From positions 1 through 39,140 of the forward strand of contig DBFBGR010000006.1 of NCBI GenBank assembly GCA_048201935.1: DNA of 39,140 nt. Reading direction: 5' to 3'. Both the position numbers and the translations under genes were made by a program. Of the stretch, positions 13,924 through 21,580 are shown in pieces (the stretch's first letter is position 1; each line of letters starts with the position of its first letter). The notes beneath the pieces are model-generated. The model was given only the letters and a program-made list of their open reading frames with translations. It did not search any database and was not told the DNA's origin. Source of the stretch: MGBC124762 sp048201935. Lineage in GTDB: Bacteria; Bacillota; Clostridia; Oscillospirales; Oscillospiraceae.

Positions 13924-15045
13924 ATGAAATGTGACGAGATCTTCGCGGCACTGGCTATGCTGGAAAAGGAACGGGGCATTCCCCAGAGCTTTATGATGGG
14001 CAAGATCATCCAGGCGCTGACCACCGCCTATAAGCGCGACCACGAGGGCGTGGAGTATGTGGTGGTGGACGTGGATGAGGAGAAGAAGGACCTGAAAATG
14101 TACGTCCAGAAGGAGATCGTGGAAGAGGTGGAGAACCCCGCCAGCCAGATCTCGCTGGAGGAGGCCAAGCACATCTCCGCCAAGAACGAGCTGGGCGGCA
14201 TGGTGAACTTCCCGGTGGAGTCCGTGGAATTCGGCCGCATCGCCGCCGGCAACGGCAAGCAGGTCATCATCCAGGGCCTGCGGGAAGCCGAGCACGGCAT
14301 GATCTATGACGAGTGGGGCAGCAAGCAGCATGAGATCCTCACCGGCACCGTCAGCCGGATCGACCCCCGGAACGGCAACGTGATCCTGCGGATCGGCAGC
14401 GGCAGCGAGGCCACGGAGGCTGTGCTGACCATGAACGAGCAGGTGCCCGGCGAGGAGCTGCACGAGGGGCAGATGGTGAAGGTGTATCTGGTGGAGGTGC
14501 GCCGCAGCACACGCGGGCCGCAGGTGATGATCTCCCGCACCCACCCCGGTCTGGTGAAGCGGCTGTTTGAGCTGGAGGTGCCGGAAATTTACGACGGCAC
14601 CGTGGAGATCCGCTCCACCGCCCGGGAGGCGGGCAGCCGCACCAAGATCGCCGTTTGGTCCGCCGACCCCAACGTGGACCCCATCGGCGCCTGCGTGGGC
14701 ACCCGGGGCCAGCGAGTGAACAACATCGTGGAGGAACTCCGGGGCGAGAAGATCGACATCATCAAGTACTCTGACGACCCCATCGCCTACGTCTCCGCCG
14801 CCCTGGCCCCCGCCGAGGTGGTCAAGGCCGAGCTGCTGGACGACGGCAAGAGCTGCAAGGTCGTGGTCCCCGACGACCAGCTCTCCCTGGCCATCGGCCG
14901 CGAGGGCCAGAACGCCCGGCTGGCCGCCAAGCTCACCGGCTTTAAGATCGACATCAAGAGCGTCTCCGCCGCCGAGTCCGGCGACGACGAGCCTGCCCAG
15001 GAGAGCGTTGAGGGCGAGGCTGCCGCCGAGGAGACCGAGGAGTAA
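13924..15045 (+). CDS. nusA: Transcription termination/antitermination factor NusA
   Basis: A 373-residue RNA polymerase-associated factor that controls pausing, termination and antitermination. The N-terminal domain binds polymerase (1-125). An S1 domain follows (about 137-205). Two KH domains end the core, with GACVGTRGQRVNNIVEEL and the second-KH motif LAIGREGQNARLAAKLTG. Low-GC and clostridial NusA lack the C-terminal acidic repeats of E. coli, so the length is normal; a short acidic tail is present instead. The RBS is AGAAGGAG. Codon use changes within the gene: the second KH region and everything downstream use GCC, GTC and CTC far more often than the first half and the genes upstream. 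Confidence 0.96.
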   Translation: MKCDEIFAALAMLEKERGIPQSFMMGKIIQALTTAYKRDHEGVEYVVVDVDEEKKDLKMYVQKEIVEEVENPASQISLEEAKHISAKNELGGMVNFPVESVEFGRIAAGNGKQVIIQGLREAEHGMIYDEWGSKQHEILTGTVSRIDPRNGNVILRIGSGSEATEAVLTMNEQVPGEELHEGQMVKVYLVEVRRSTRGPQVMISRTHPGLVKRLFELEVPEIYDGTVEIRSTAREAGSRTKIAVWSADPNVDPIGACVGTRGQRVNNIVEELRGEKIDIIKYSDDPIAYVSAALAPAEVVKAELLDDGKSCKVVVPDDQLSLAIGREGQNARLAAKLTGFKIDIKSVSAAESGDDEPAQESVEGEAAAEETEE

Positions 15046-15052
15046 ACCGTAG

Positions 15053-15074
15053 GGGCCGGTGTCCTCACCGGCCC
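15053..15074. repeat. Palindromic element between nusA and rnpM
   Basis: A perfect 9-bp stem GGGCCGGTG/CACCGGCCC around TCCT. No T run follows, so it is not a standard terminator. The shape suits a dispersed REP-like element of Oscillospiraceae genomes, but only one copy is visible here. Confidence 0.45.
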
Positions 15075-15100
15075 GCCCAGGAAAGGAGGCGAACCACCCC

Positions 15101-15376
15101 ATGCCGAAGAAGATCCCCGTGCGCCAGTGCGTTGGCTGCCGGGAGCACAAGGAAAAGCCCCAGCTCATCCGGGTGGTCCGCTCTCCCGAGGGCGTGATCA
15201 CCCTGGACCGCCGGGGCAAGCAGCCCGGCCGGGGGGCCTATCTCTGCCCCGACCCCAACTGCTTGAAAAAGGCCGTCAAGTCCAAGGCCCTGGAGCGGGC
15301 CCTGGAGGCCCCCATCCCGCCTGAGGTGGCCCAGGCCATCGCCCAGGAGCTGGAGGGAGGCGACGGCGATGGATAG
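15101..15376 (+). CDS. rnpM: RNase P modulator RnpM (YlxR family)
   Basis: A 91-residue basic RNA-binding protein of the YlxR family (DUF448). The Bacillus homologue binds RNase P RNA and modulates its activity. The family motifs are visible: CVGCREHKEKPQLIRVV at the N-terminus and GRGAYLCPDPNC in the middle, followed by a helical C-terminus with KSKALERALE. The ATG at 15101 was chosen because AAAGGAGG lies 11 nt upstream; earlier in-frame starts would run through the palindromic element. The stop overlaps the next gene by 8 nt. Confidence 0.92.
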   Translation: MPKKIPVRQCVGCREHKEKPQLIRVVRSPEGVITLDRRGKQPGRGAYLCPDPNCLKKAVKSKALERALEAPIPPEVAQAIAQELEGGDGDG

Positions 15377-15701
15377 CTTTCTCACCCACCTGGGCCTGTG
15401 CCTGAGAGCGGGCAAGCTGGCCATAGGCGAGGAGCCCGTCCGCCAAGCCCTAGCCGAGGGCAGGGCGCGGGTGGTCTTCATCGCCGCCGACGCCAGCGAC
15501 CGCACCCGCCGCAAGCTGGAGCCCAAGTTGGGCAGCGTCCCCCTGGAGACCCTCAGCGCCCCCAAGAGCGCGGTGGGCAACGCCCTGGGCCGGGAGAGCT
15601 GCGCCATCTGCGCCGTCACCGACAAGGGCTTCGCCCAGAGCCTTTCCCAGCGGCTGACCCAAGCGCCCCACACTGATCCCGATGGAGGTGTCACGATTTG
15701 A
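15369..15701 (+). CDS. L7Ae/YlxQ-family ribosomal-like protein
   Basis: A 110-residue protein of the L7Ae/L30e/S12e/Gadd45 fold, the YlxQ member found between rnpM and infB in Firmicutes. These proteins bind kink-turn RNA; the precise target of YlxQ is not settled. The visible pattern is LGLCLRAGKLAIGEEPVRQAL, then a strand RVVFIAADASDRTRRKL, then the C-terminal LGRESCAICAVTDKGFAQSL. It overlaps rnpM by 8 nt and infB by 4 nt, so translation of the cluster is tightly coupled. Confidence 0.88.
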   Translation: MDSFLTHLGLCLRAGKLAIGEEPVRQALAEGRARVVFIAADASDRTRRKLEPKLGSVPLETLSAPKSAVGNALGRESCAICAVTDKGFAQSLSQRLTQAPHTDPDGGVTI

Positions 15702-18076
15702 GCATCGACAACAAATACCGTGTCCACGAGGTGGCAAAGGATTTCAAAAAGCAGACCAAGGACATCACCGAGATCCTGACCAAATATTCCGCCACGCCCA
15801 AGAACCATATGCAGGTCCTCACCGACGAGGAGCTGTCCATCATCTTCGCCTACCTGACCTTCCATAACCAGGTGGACGACCTGACCGCCATCTTTGAGAC
15901 CGAGGTCTACCACGAGCCCAAGGCTTCCGAGCCCGAGCCCGCCCCGGTCCAGACCGAGGCTCCCAAGGCGGCTCCCGAGGCCAAGGAGCCCGCCACCGAG
16001 ACCAAGCCCGCCGCCGGCGCGCAGGCCGCGCCCAGCCCGGCTCCGGCCCCGGTGAAGAGCAAGTCCACCGCCACCCAGCAGCCCACCACCCGTGTGCCCG
16101 AAAAGCGGGTAGTGGACACCCGCAAGGGCGGCCAGGTGAACCTGGAGAAGTACGACGAGCGGCTGGAGAACCTGGCCGCGGGCAAGACCACCCAGATGCA
16201 GGCGGGCAAGCAGAAGTTCCAGGGCCGCAACCAGCGCGGCCGCAACGCCTTCCAGTCGGGCAAGCGCCGGGCTGAGGAGCAGGAGAAGATGCGCCGTCTC
16301 CAGGCCGAGATCGCCAAAAAGCACCCCACGCTGGTGAAGATCCCCGACGAGATCAACGTGGGCGAGCTGGCCTCCCGGATGAAGAAGACCGCCGCCGAGG
16401 TGGTCAAGACCCTGATGAAAAACGGCGTGATGGCCAGCGTCTCCGACGTGATCGATTTCGACACCGCCGCCATCATTGCCGAGGAAATGGGCTGCAAGGT
16501 GGAAAAGGAGATCATCGTCACCATCGAGGAAAAGCTCATCGACGTGTCCGAGGACAAAGAGGAAGACCTCAAGCCCCGTGCCCCCGTGGTGGTGGTCATG
16601 GGCCACGTGGACCACGGCAAGACCTCCCTGTTGGACTATATCCGCAACACCAAGGTCACCGCCGGCGAGGCCGGCGGCATCACCCAGCACATCGGCGCTT
16701 ACCAGGTGGAGGTCAACGGCAAGCCCATCACCTTCCTGGACACCCCCGGCCACGAGGCCTTCACCGCCATGCGGGCCCGGGGCGCCATGATCACCGACGT
16801 GGCCATCCTGGTGGTGGCCGCCGACGACGGCATCATGCCCCAGACCGTGGAGTCCATCAACCACGCCAAGGCCGCCAACATCCCCGTCATCGTGGCCATC
16901 AACAAGATGGATAAGCCCGAGGCCAACCCCGAGCGCATCAAGCAGCAGCTCACCGAGTACGAGCTGGTGTCCGAGGACTGGGGCGGCGACACCATCATCT
17001 GCCCCATCTCCGCCAAGACCGGCCAGGGTATTGACAACCTGCTGGAGATGGTCACCCTCACCGCCGACGTGCAGGAGCTGAAGGCCAACCCCGACCGCAC
17101 CGCCCACGGCGCGGTCATCGAGGCCCGGCTGGACAAGGGCCGCGGCCCTGTGGCGACGCTGCTGGTGCAAAACGGCACCCTGAAGCAGGGCGACGTGATC
17201 ATCGCCGGCACCGCCGTGGGCCGTGTCCGGGCCATGACCAACGCCGCTGGCAAGAAGGTCAACGAGGCCGGACCGTCTGTCCCTGTGGAGATCACCGGCA
17301 TGAGCGAGGTCCCCGGTGCGGGGGACGACTTCCACGCCGTGGCCGACGAGCGCATGGCCCGGGAGCTGGTGGAGCAGCGCAAGCACGAGCAGAAGATGGC
17401 CGCCGCCGGGCCTCAGAACCAGAAGGTCACCCTGGAGGACCTCTTCAGCCAGATCCAGCAGGGCGAGATCAAGGATCTGAACGTCATCGTCAAGGCCGAC
17501 GTGCAGGGCTCTGCCGAGGCCATCAAGGCCAGCTTGGAGAAGATCGCCAACGACGAGGTCCGGGTCCGGGTCATCCACTGTGCCGTGGGCGCGATCAACG
17601 AGTCCGACGTGACCCTGGCCGCCACCTCCAAGGCCATCTTGGTGGGCTTTAACGTCCGCATGGACGCCAACGCCCAGGCAAGCGCCCACCGCGCCGACGT
17701 GGACATCCGCCTTTACAGCGTTATCTACGACGCCATCAACGAGATCGAGACCGCCATGAAGGGCATGCTGGCCCCCAAGTTCCGGGAGGTCTCCCTGGGC
17801 GAGGCGGAGGTCCGCCAGGTCTTCAAGATCACCGGCGCGGGCATCGTGGCGGGCTGCTATGTCCAGACCGGCCACATCCAGCGTGGGGCCAAGCTGCGCC
17901 TCATCCGGGACAACATCATCATCCACGAGGGCGTGATCGCCACGCTGAAACGCTTCAAGGACGACGTGAAGGACGTGGCCGAGGGCTACGAGTGCGGCAT
18001 CACCATCGAGAAGTACGGCGACGTGAAGGAAGGCGACATCGTCGAGGCCTTCATTTTGGAGCAGATCGAGGTTTAA
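15698..18076 (+). CDS. infB: Translation initiation factor IF-2
   Basis: A 792-residue GTPase that positions initiator tRNA on the 30S subunit and promotes subunit joining. A short IF2N helix domain (RVHEVAKDFKKQTKDITEIL) is followed by a Pro/Ala/Glu-rich linker (about 70-135), a basic segment and a second IF2N-like domain (TLVKIPDEINVGELASRMKK). The G domain has G1 GHVDHGKT (302-309), G3 DTPGHEAF, G4 NKMD and G5 SAKTGQGI. Domains II to IV complete the protein, with EGYECGITIEKYGDVKEGD near the end. It begins at a TTG overlapping the preceding stop (TTGA), with GGAGGTG upstream; this rare start codon is supported by the MSIDNKYRV-type N-terminus. Confidence 0.95.
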   Translation: MSIDNKYRVHEVAKDFKKQTKDITEILTKYSATPKNHMQVLTDEELSIIFAYLTFHNQVDDLTAIFETEVYHEPKASEPEPAPVQTEAPKAAPEAKEPATETKPAAGAQAAPSPAPAPVKSKSTATQQPTTRVPEKRVVDTRKGGQVNLEKYDERLENLAAGKTTQMQAGKQKFQGRNQRGRNAFQSGKRRAEEQEKMRRLQAEIAKKHPTLVKIPDEINVGELASRMKKTAAEVVKTLMKNGVMASVSDVIDFDTAAIIAEEMGCKVEKEIIVTIEEKLIDVSEDKEEDLKPRAPVVVVMGHVDHGKTSLLDYIRNTKVTAGEAGGITQHIGAYQVEVNGKPITFLDTPGHEAFTAMRARGAMITDVAILVVAADDGIMPQTVESINHAKAANIPVIVAINKMDKPEANPERIKQQLTEYELVSEDWGGDTIICPISAKTGQGIDNLLEMVTLTADVQELKANPDRTAHGAVIEARLDKGRGPVATLLVQNGTLKQGDVIIAGTAVGRVRAMTNAAGKKVNEAGPSVPVEITGMSEVPGAGDDFHAVADERMARELVEQRKHEQKMAAAGPQNQKVTLEDLFSQIQQGEIKDLNVIVKADVQGSAEAIKASLEKIANDEVRVRVIHCAVGAINESDVTLAATSKAILVGFNVRMDANAQASAHRADVDIRLYSVIYDAINEIETAMKGMLAPKFREVSLGEAEVRQVFKITGAGIVAGCYVQTGHIQRGAKLRLIRDNIIIHEGVIATLKRFKDDVKDVAEGYECGITIEKYGDVKEGDIVEAFILEQIEV

Positions 18077-18105
18077 CGGGCATCCTATAGAAAGGGGAGA
18101 GGAGC

Positions 18106-18480
18106 ATGGGCGGCGTTTCGTCCTATTTCCGCGCGCACCGGAGCCTGTGTATCACCCAACTGGTCCTCATCGCCCTGCTGGCGGTGGTGGGCTTTGTCTG
18201 GGGCAAGCCCTGGATGTTCCTGCCCTTTCTGGCGCTGACGGTCCTGAGCTGGGCCTGGAGCGGCGGCAAGTGGCTACTCTATTTCTGGGCCGGGGTGTTC
18301 CTGGCTATGGGGACCTATCAGGCATTCCAGCCCGCGCTACTGGCCCAGATCAAGCCCGGGGACTACTCCCTGGCTCTCTCTCTGGCGCTGGTGCTGGCCC
18401 TGGCGCTGGTCACCATCGGCGGCCACTACCAGGACAAGGGAAAAAGCACCTCGGGTACGCCCGGGCGTAAGCTACGTTGA
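18106..18480 (+). CDS. Small membrane protein of unknown function
   Basis: A 124-residue hydrophobic protein with about four membrane segments (roughly 15-33, 37-50, 55-75 and 87-106) and a short basic C-terminal tail. I do not recognise the family. It has its own ribosome binding site (AAAGGGGAGAGG) and GC-rich coding-type codon use, so it is a real gene. It lies between infB and rbfA, positions that are normally adjacent, so it is an insertion into the conserved operon. Confidence 0.75.
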   Translation: MGGVSSYFRAHRSLCITQLVLIALLAVVGFVWGKPWMFLPFLALTVLSWAWSGGKWLLYFWAGVFLAMGTYQAFQPALLAQIKPGDYSLALSLALVLALALVTIGGHYQDKGKSTSGTPGRKLR

Positions 18481-18502
18481 CACAAAAGGCAGGAGGTCCC
18501 CT

Positions 18503-18850
18503 ATGGCAAACAACCGCATGGGCCGCATCAACGAGGAGATACAGCGGGAGCTCAGCTCCCTCATCCGCACGGTGAAGGACCCCCGGGTCACCGGGCTCAT
18601 CTCGGTCACCGCCGTGGAGACCACCACCGACCTCAAGTACGCCAAGGTCTATATCAGCGCCCTGGACAAGACCACCTCCAAGGACGTGATGCGGGGCCTT
18701 CGCTCCGCGTCGGGCTATCTTCGCCGGGAGCTGGGCCACGCGCTGAACCTGCGCGCGGTGCCTGAGCTGGAGTTCGTCCAGGACGACTCCATCGACAAGG
18801 GCGCGCATATTTTGGAGCTTTTGCGGGGCTTGGACAAGAAGGAGGACTAA
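18503..18850 (+). CDS. rbfA: Ribosome-binding factor A
   Basis: A 115-residue KH-like cytoplasmic protein that helps mature the 30S subunit by acting at the 5' end of 16S rRNA. The family pattern is clear: RMGRINEEIQRELSSLI at the start, DPRVTGLISVTAVETTTDLKYAKVYIS in the middle, and SASGYLRRELGHALNLRAVPELEFVQDDSID towards the end, each spanning the expected helices and strands. RBS AGGAGG lies 7 nt upstream of the ATG. The gene ends 3 nt before nrnA. Confidence 0.95.
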   Translation: MANNRMGRINEEIQRELSSLIRTVKDPRVTGLISVTAVETTTDLKYAKVYISALDKTTSKDVMRGLRSASGYLRRELGHALNLRAVPELEFVQDDSIDKGAHILELLRGLDKKED

Positions 18851-18853
18851 CGC

Positions 18854-19810
18854 GTGGACTACAAAGCCGCCGCCTCCCTGCTGGGGGGCTGGAACAACAT
18901 CCTGATCCTCACCCACAAGCGGCCCGACGGCGACACCATCGGCTGCGCGGTGGCCTTATGCGCCCTGCTCAGACAGTGTGGAAAGACCGCCTGGGTGCTG
19001 GAAAACCCCGACGCCACCACCCGCTTCACGCCCTACATGGAGGGCTATATCGCCCCGGCGGGCTTTGACTTTGACAAGGTGGTGGCGGTGGATGTGGCCA
19101 CCCTGGGCCTTCTGACCCCGGCGGGCCGGGCCATCGCCGACAGCCACGGCGTGGACCTTTGCGTGGACCACCACCCCTCCAACGAGCTCTACGCCAAGGA
19201 AAACTGCGTGGAGAGCGACAAGGCCGCCTGCGGCGAGATCATCTACAAGCTGGTGGGCGAGCTGGGCCATTTGGACGACGAGATCGCCAAGATGCTCTAT
19301 GTGGCCGTGTCCACCGACACCGGCTGCTTTGTCTACTCCAACACCACCGCCAATAGCCACGCCGTGGCGGCGGAGCTGATGCGCTATGACATCCCCTTTG
19401 TGGATATCAACAAGCGGCATTTTCGCACCAAGTCCATGGCCCGGATGCGGCTGGAGAGCCTGCTGATGGAGCGCATGGAGGTGCTGGAGGAGGGCAAGGT
19501 CGTCCTCTCCGCCATCACCCAGGCCGACATGGACGCGCTGCGCGCCCGGGAGGAGGACGCCGAGGACATCGCCGCCTTCCTGGGCCAGATCGAGGGGGTG
19601 CTGGTCTCCGCCACCATCCGGGAGGTGGGCGCGGGGGAGTGCAAGATCTCTCTTCGCAGCGACCCCGGCTACTTAAACGCCACCGACACCTGCGCCCTGC
19701 TGGGCGGCGGCGGGCACAAGGCCGCCTCGGGCTGTACGGTGAAGGGGAGCGTGGCCCAGGCCCAGGAGGCCATGAAGCAGGCCATTTTGACGGTGCTCCA
19801 TGGGAACTAA
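18854..19810 (+). CDS. nrnA: DHH/DHHA1 phosphoesterase, NrnA (nanoRNase/pAp phosphatase)
   Basis: A 318-residue enzyme that degrades very short RNA oligonucleotides and dephosphorylates pAp in Firmicutes. The catalytic DHH domain has THKRPDGD (His21, Asp25, Asp27), VAVDVA (Asp80), VDHHPSN (Asp105-His106-His107) and the later STDTGCF aspartate. The DHHA1 domain has GGGGHKAASGCTV near the C-terminus. Translation starts at a GTG 3 nt after rbfA. The 3' end overlaps truB by 11 nt. It sits at its normal place in the Gram-positive translation operon. Confidence 0.93.
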   Translation: MDYKAAASLLGGWNNILILTHKRPDGDTIGCAVALCALLRQCGKTAWVLENPDATTRFTPYMEGYIAPAGFDFDKVVAVDVATLGLLTPAGRAIADSHGVDLCVDHHPSNELYAKENCVESDKAACGEIIYKLVGELGHLDDEIAKMLYVAVSTDTGCFVYSNTTANSHAVAAELMRYDIPFVDINKRHFRTKSMARMRLESLLMERMEVLEEGKVVLSAITQADMDALRAREEDAEDIAAFLGQIEGVLVSATIREVGAGECKISLRSDPGYLNATDTCALLGGGGHKAASGCTVKGSVAQAQEAMKQAILTVLHGN

Positions 19811-20675
19811 CGGCCTCTTGGTGGTGGACAAGCCCCAGGACTGGACCTCCATGGACGTGTGCGCCAAGCTCCGGGGCGTGTTTCATGAAAAGCGGGTGGG
19901 CCACGGGGGCACCCTGGACCCGCTGGCCACCGGGGTCCTGCCCGTCTTCGTGGGCCGGGCCACCCGGGCGGCCGACTTCGTGGCCGCCCATGAAAAGGAA
20001 TACATCGCCACGTTGCGCCTGGGCCTTGTCACCAACACCCAGGACATCACCGGCGAGATATTGGAAACCAAACCTGCACCCGCGGACGCCTTGACGCGAC
20101 TGCGGGCTGTTTTGCCTCAATTTACCGGGGCGATCTCTCAGGTCCCGCCCATGTACTCCGCCATCAAAAAAGAGGGCAAGAAGCTCTACGAGCTGGCCCG
20201 CAAGGGGGTGGAGGTAGAGCGGGAGGCCAGACCGGTGACCATCCATGCCCTGGAGCTGGTGGGCCAGGACGGCCCCGCTGACTTCACCCTCCGGGTGGTG
20301 TGCTCCAAGGGGACGTACATCCGTACCCTGTGCCACGACATCGGCCAGGCCTTAGGCTGCGGAGCCACTATGACTGCCTTGCGGCGGACTCGGGTGGGCC
20401 GGTTTTCCCTGGACCAGGCGGTGACGCTGGACGAGCTGGTCAAGGCCCCCGACCCCGCCGCCTACCTCCAAGGGGTGGACGGCTGCTTTGACGCGCCCAA
20501 GGTCACCATCGACGGCAGGGCCCTGAAGCTGGCCCTGTGCGGCAATCCCTTCCCTCTGACCGCTCCGGCGGGGGAGTACCGGGTCTACGGGCCCGGGGGG
20601 GATTTTCTGCTGCTGGGCCGCTGCGACGGGAAGGAGTGCCGCGTCGTGAAGAGCTTTTACGAGGTGGAGTTATGA
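19800..20675 (+). CDS. truB: tRNA pseudouridine-55 synthase
   Basis: A 291-residue enzyme that makes pseudouridine at position 55 in the T loop of tRNAs. The catalytic motif GTLDPLATGVLPV carries the nucleophile Asp40. Family blocks include GLLVVDKPQDWTS, QVPPMYSAIKKEGKKLYELARKG, CSKGTYIRTLCHDIG and a C-terminal PUA-like extension. Length is normal. The start ATG lies inside the 3' end of nrnA, and the stop overlaps the start of ribF (ATGA), so translation is coupled in sequence. Confidence 0.96.
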   Translation: MGTNGLLVVDKPQDWTSMDVCAKLRGVFHEKRVGHGGTLDPLATGVLPVFVGRATRAADFVAAHEKEYIATLRLGLVTNTQDITGEILETKPAPADALTRLRAVLPQFTGAISQVPPMYSAIKKEGKKLYELARKGVEVEREARPVTIHALELVGQDGPADFTLRVVCSKGTYIRTLCHDIGQALGCGATMTALRRTRVGRFSLDQAVTLDELVKAPDPAAYLQGVDGCFDAPKVTIDGRALKLALCGNPFPLTAPAGEYRVYGPGGDFLLLGRCDGKECRVVKSFYEVEL

Positions 20676-21568
20676 CAGGTGAAGTCATCGCCCTGGGCTT
20701 TTTTGACGGGGTCCACCTGGGCCACGGCGCGCTTTTGAAGCGGACGGTGGAGGCGGCCCGGGCCAAGGGCTGCGTCAGCGCCGCCTGCACCTTCGACCCC
20801 CACCCCATGACCCTCACCGCCGGGGTGGAGCCGCCCCTTTTGACCACCCTGGCCGAGCGGGAGCGGCTGATGGGGACCCTCTACGGCGTGGAGCGGCTCC
20901 ACATCGTTCCCTTCGACCGGGCCATGATGACCCTGCCCTGGGAGGAGTTCGTCACCGGCGTTTTGGTGGAGCGATTCCACGCCTGCCATTTGGTGGCGGG
21001 GTATGACTACCGCTTTGGCTACCAGGGCCGGGGCACGGCCCAGGGGCTCCAAGGGCTTTGCGAAACGCTGGGCCTGAGCTGCGACATCGTAGGGGAGGTC
21101 GCGCTGGAGGGCCAGCGGGTATCCTCCTCCGCCATCCGGGATATGGTGGCCGCCGGGGAGCTGGAGCGGGCCTGCCGCTTTTTGGGCCACCCCTACCGGC
21201 TGGAGGGTCCTGTCCGCCACGGCAAGGGCCTGGGCCACACCCTGGGCTTTCCCACGGTGAATCTGGAGCTGGACCCCCGGGTGCAGCTCCCCGCTTTTGG
21301 CGTCTACGCCGCCAAGGCGGAGCTGCCCGGCGGCGAAACCGCCCTGGCGGCGGTAAATGTGGGCCGCCGTCCCACGGTGAACGACGGCCAGAGCGTCACC
21401 GTGGAGGGCTTTTTACTGGACGTAGAGGGCCAATTTTACGGCCGGAGCGTGGCCCTGGAGCTCTACCACCACCTCCGCTCCGAGCGGAAATTTGACAGTC
21501 TGGAGGCCCTGCGGGACGCGGTGATGGAAAACGCCCAACAGGTCCGGCAGTATTTCTCCCAGCGTTAG
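20672..21568 (+). CDS. ribF: Bifunctional riboflavin kinase / FAD synthetase
   Basis: A 298-residue cytosolic enzyme that phosphorylates riboflavin to FMN and adenylates FMN to FAD. The N-terminal nucleotidyltransferase domain begins VIALGFFDGVHLGHGALL and contains TFDPHPM and the later GQRVSSSAIRDMV. The C-terminal flavokinase domain contains GHTLGFPTVNLEL and the strand GVYAAKAELPGG, and ends in ELYHHLRSERKFDSLEAL. The ATG at 20672 was chosen because it overlaps the truB stop, matches the family N-terminus, and leaves a normal length. Location after truB is the standard Gram-positive order. Confidence 0.95.
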   Translation: MTGEVIALGFFDGVHLGHGALLKRTVEAARAKGCVSAACTFDPHPMTLTAGVEPPLLTTLAERERLMGTLYGVERLHIVPFDRAMMTLPWEEFVTGVLVERFHACHLVAGYDYRFGYQGRGTAQGLQGLCETLGLSCDIVGEVALEGQRVSSSAIRDMVAAGELERACRFLGHPYRLEGPVRHGKGLGHTLGFPTVNLELDPRVQLPAFGVYAAKAELPGGETALAAVNVGRRPTVNDGQSVTVEGFLLDVEGQFYGRSVALELYHHLRSERKFDSLEALRDAVMENAQQVRQYFSQR

Positions 21569-21580
21569 GAGGGAAGGGCT

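Noticed and set aside
15065..17926. 953-codon minus-strand frame opposite infB
   Set aside because: Its translation is His/Leu/Gly-rich noise typical of antisense frames, while the plus strand holds an intact IF-2 gene.
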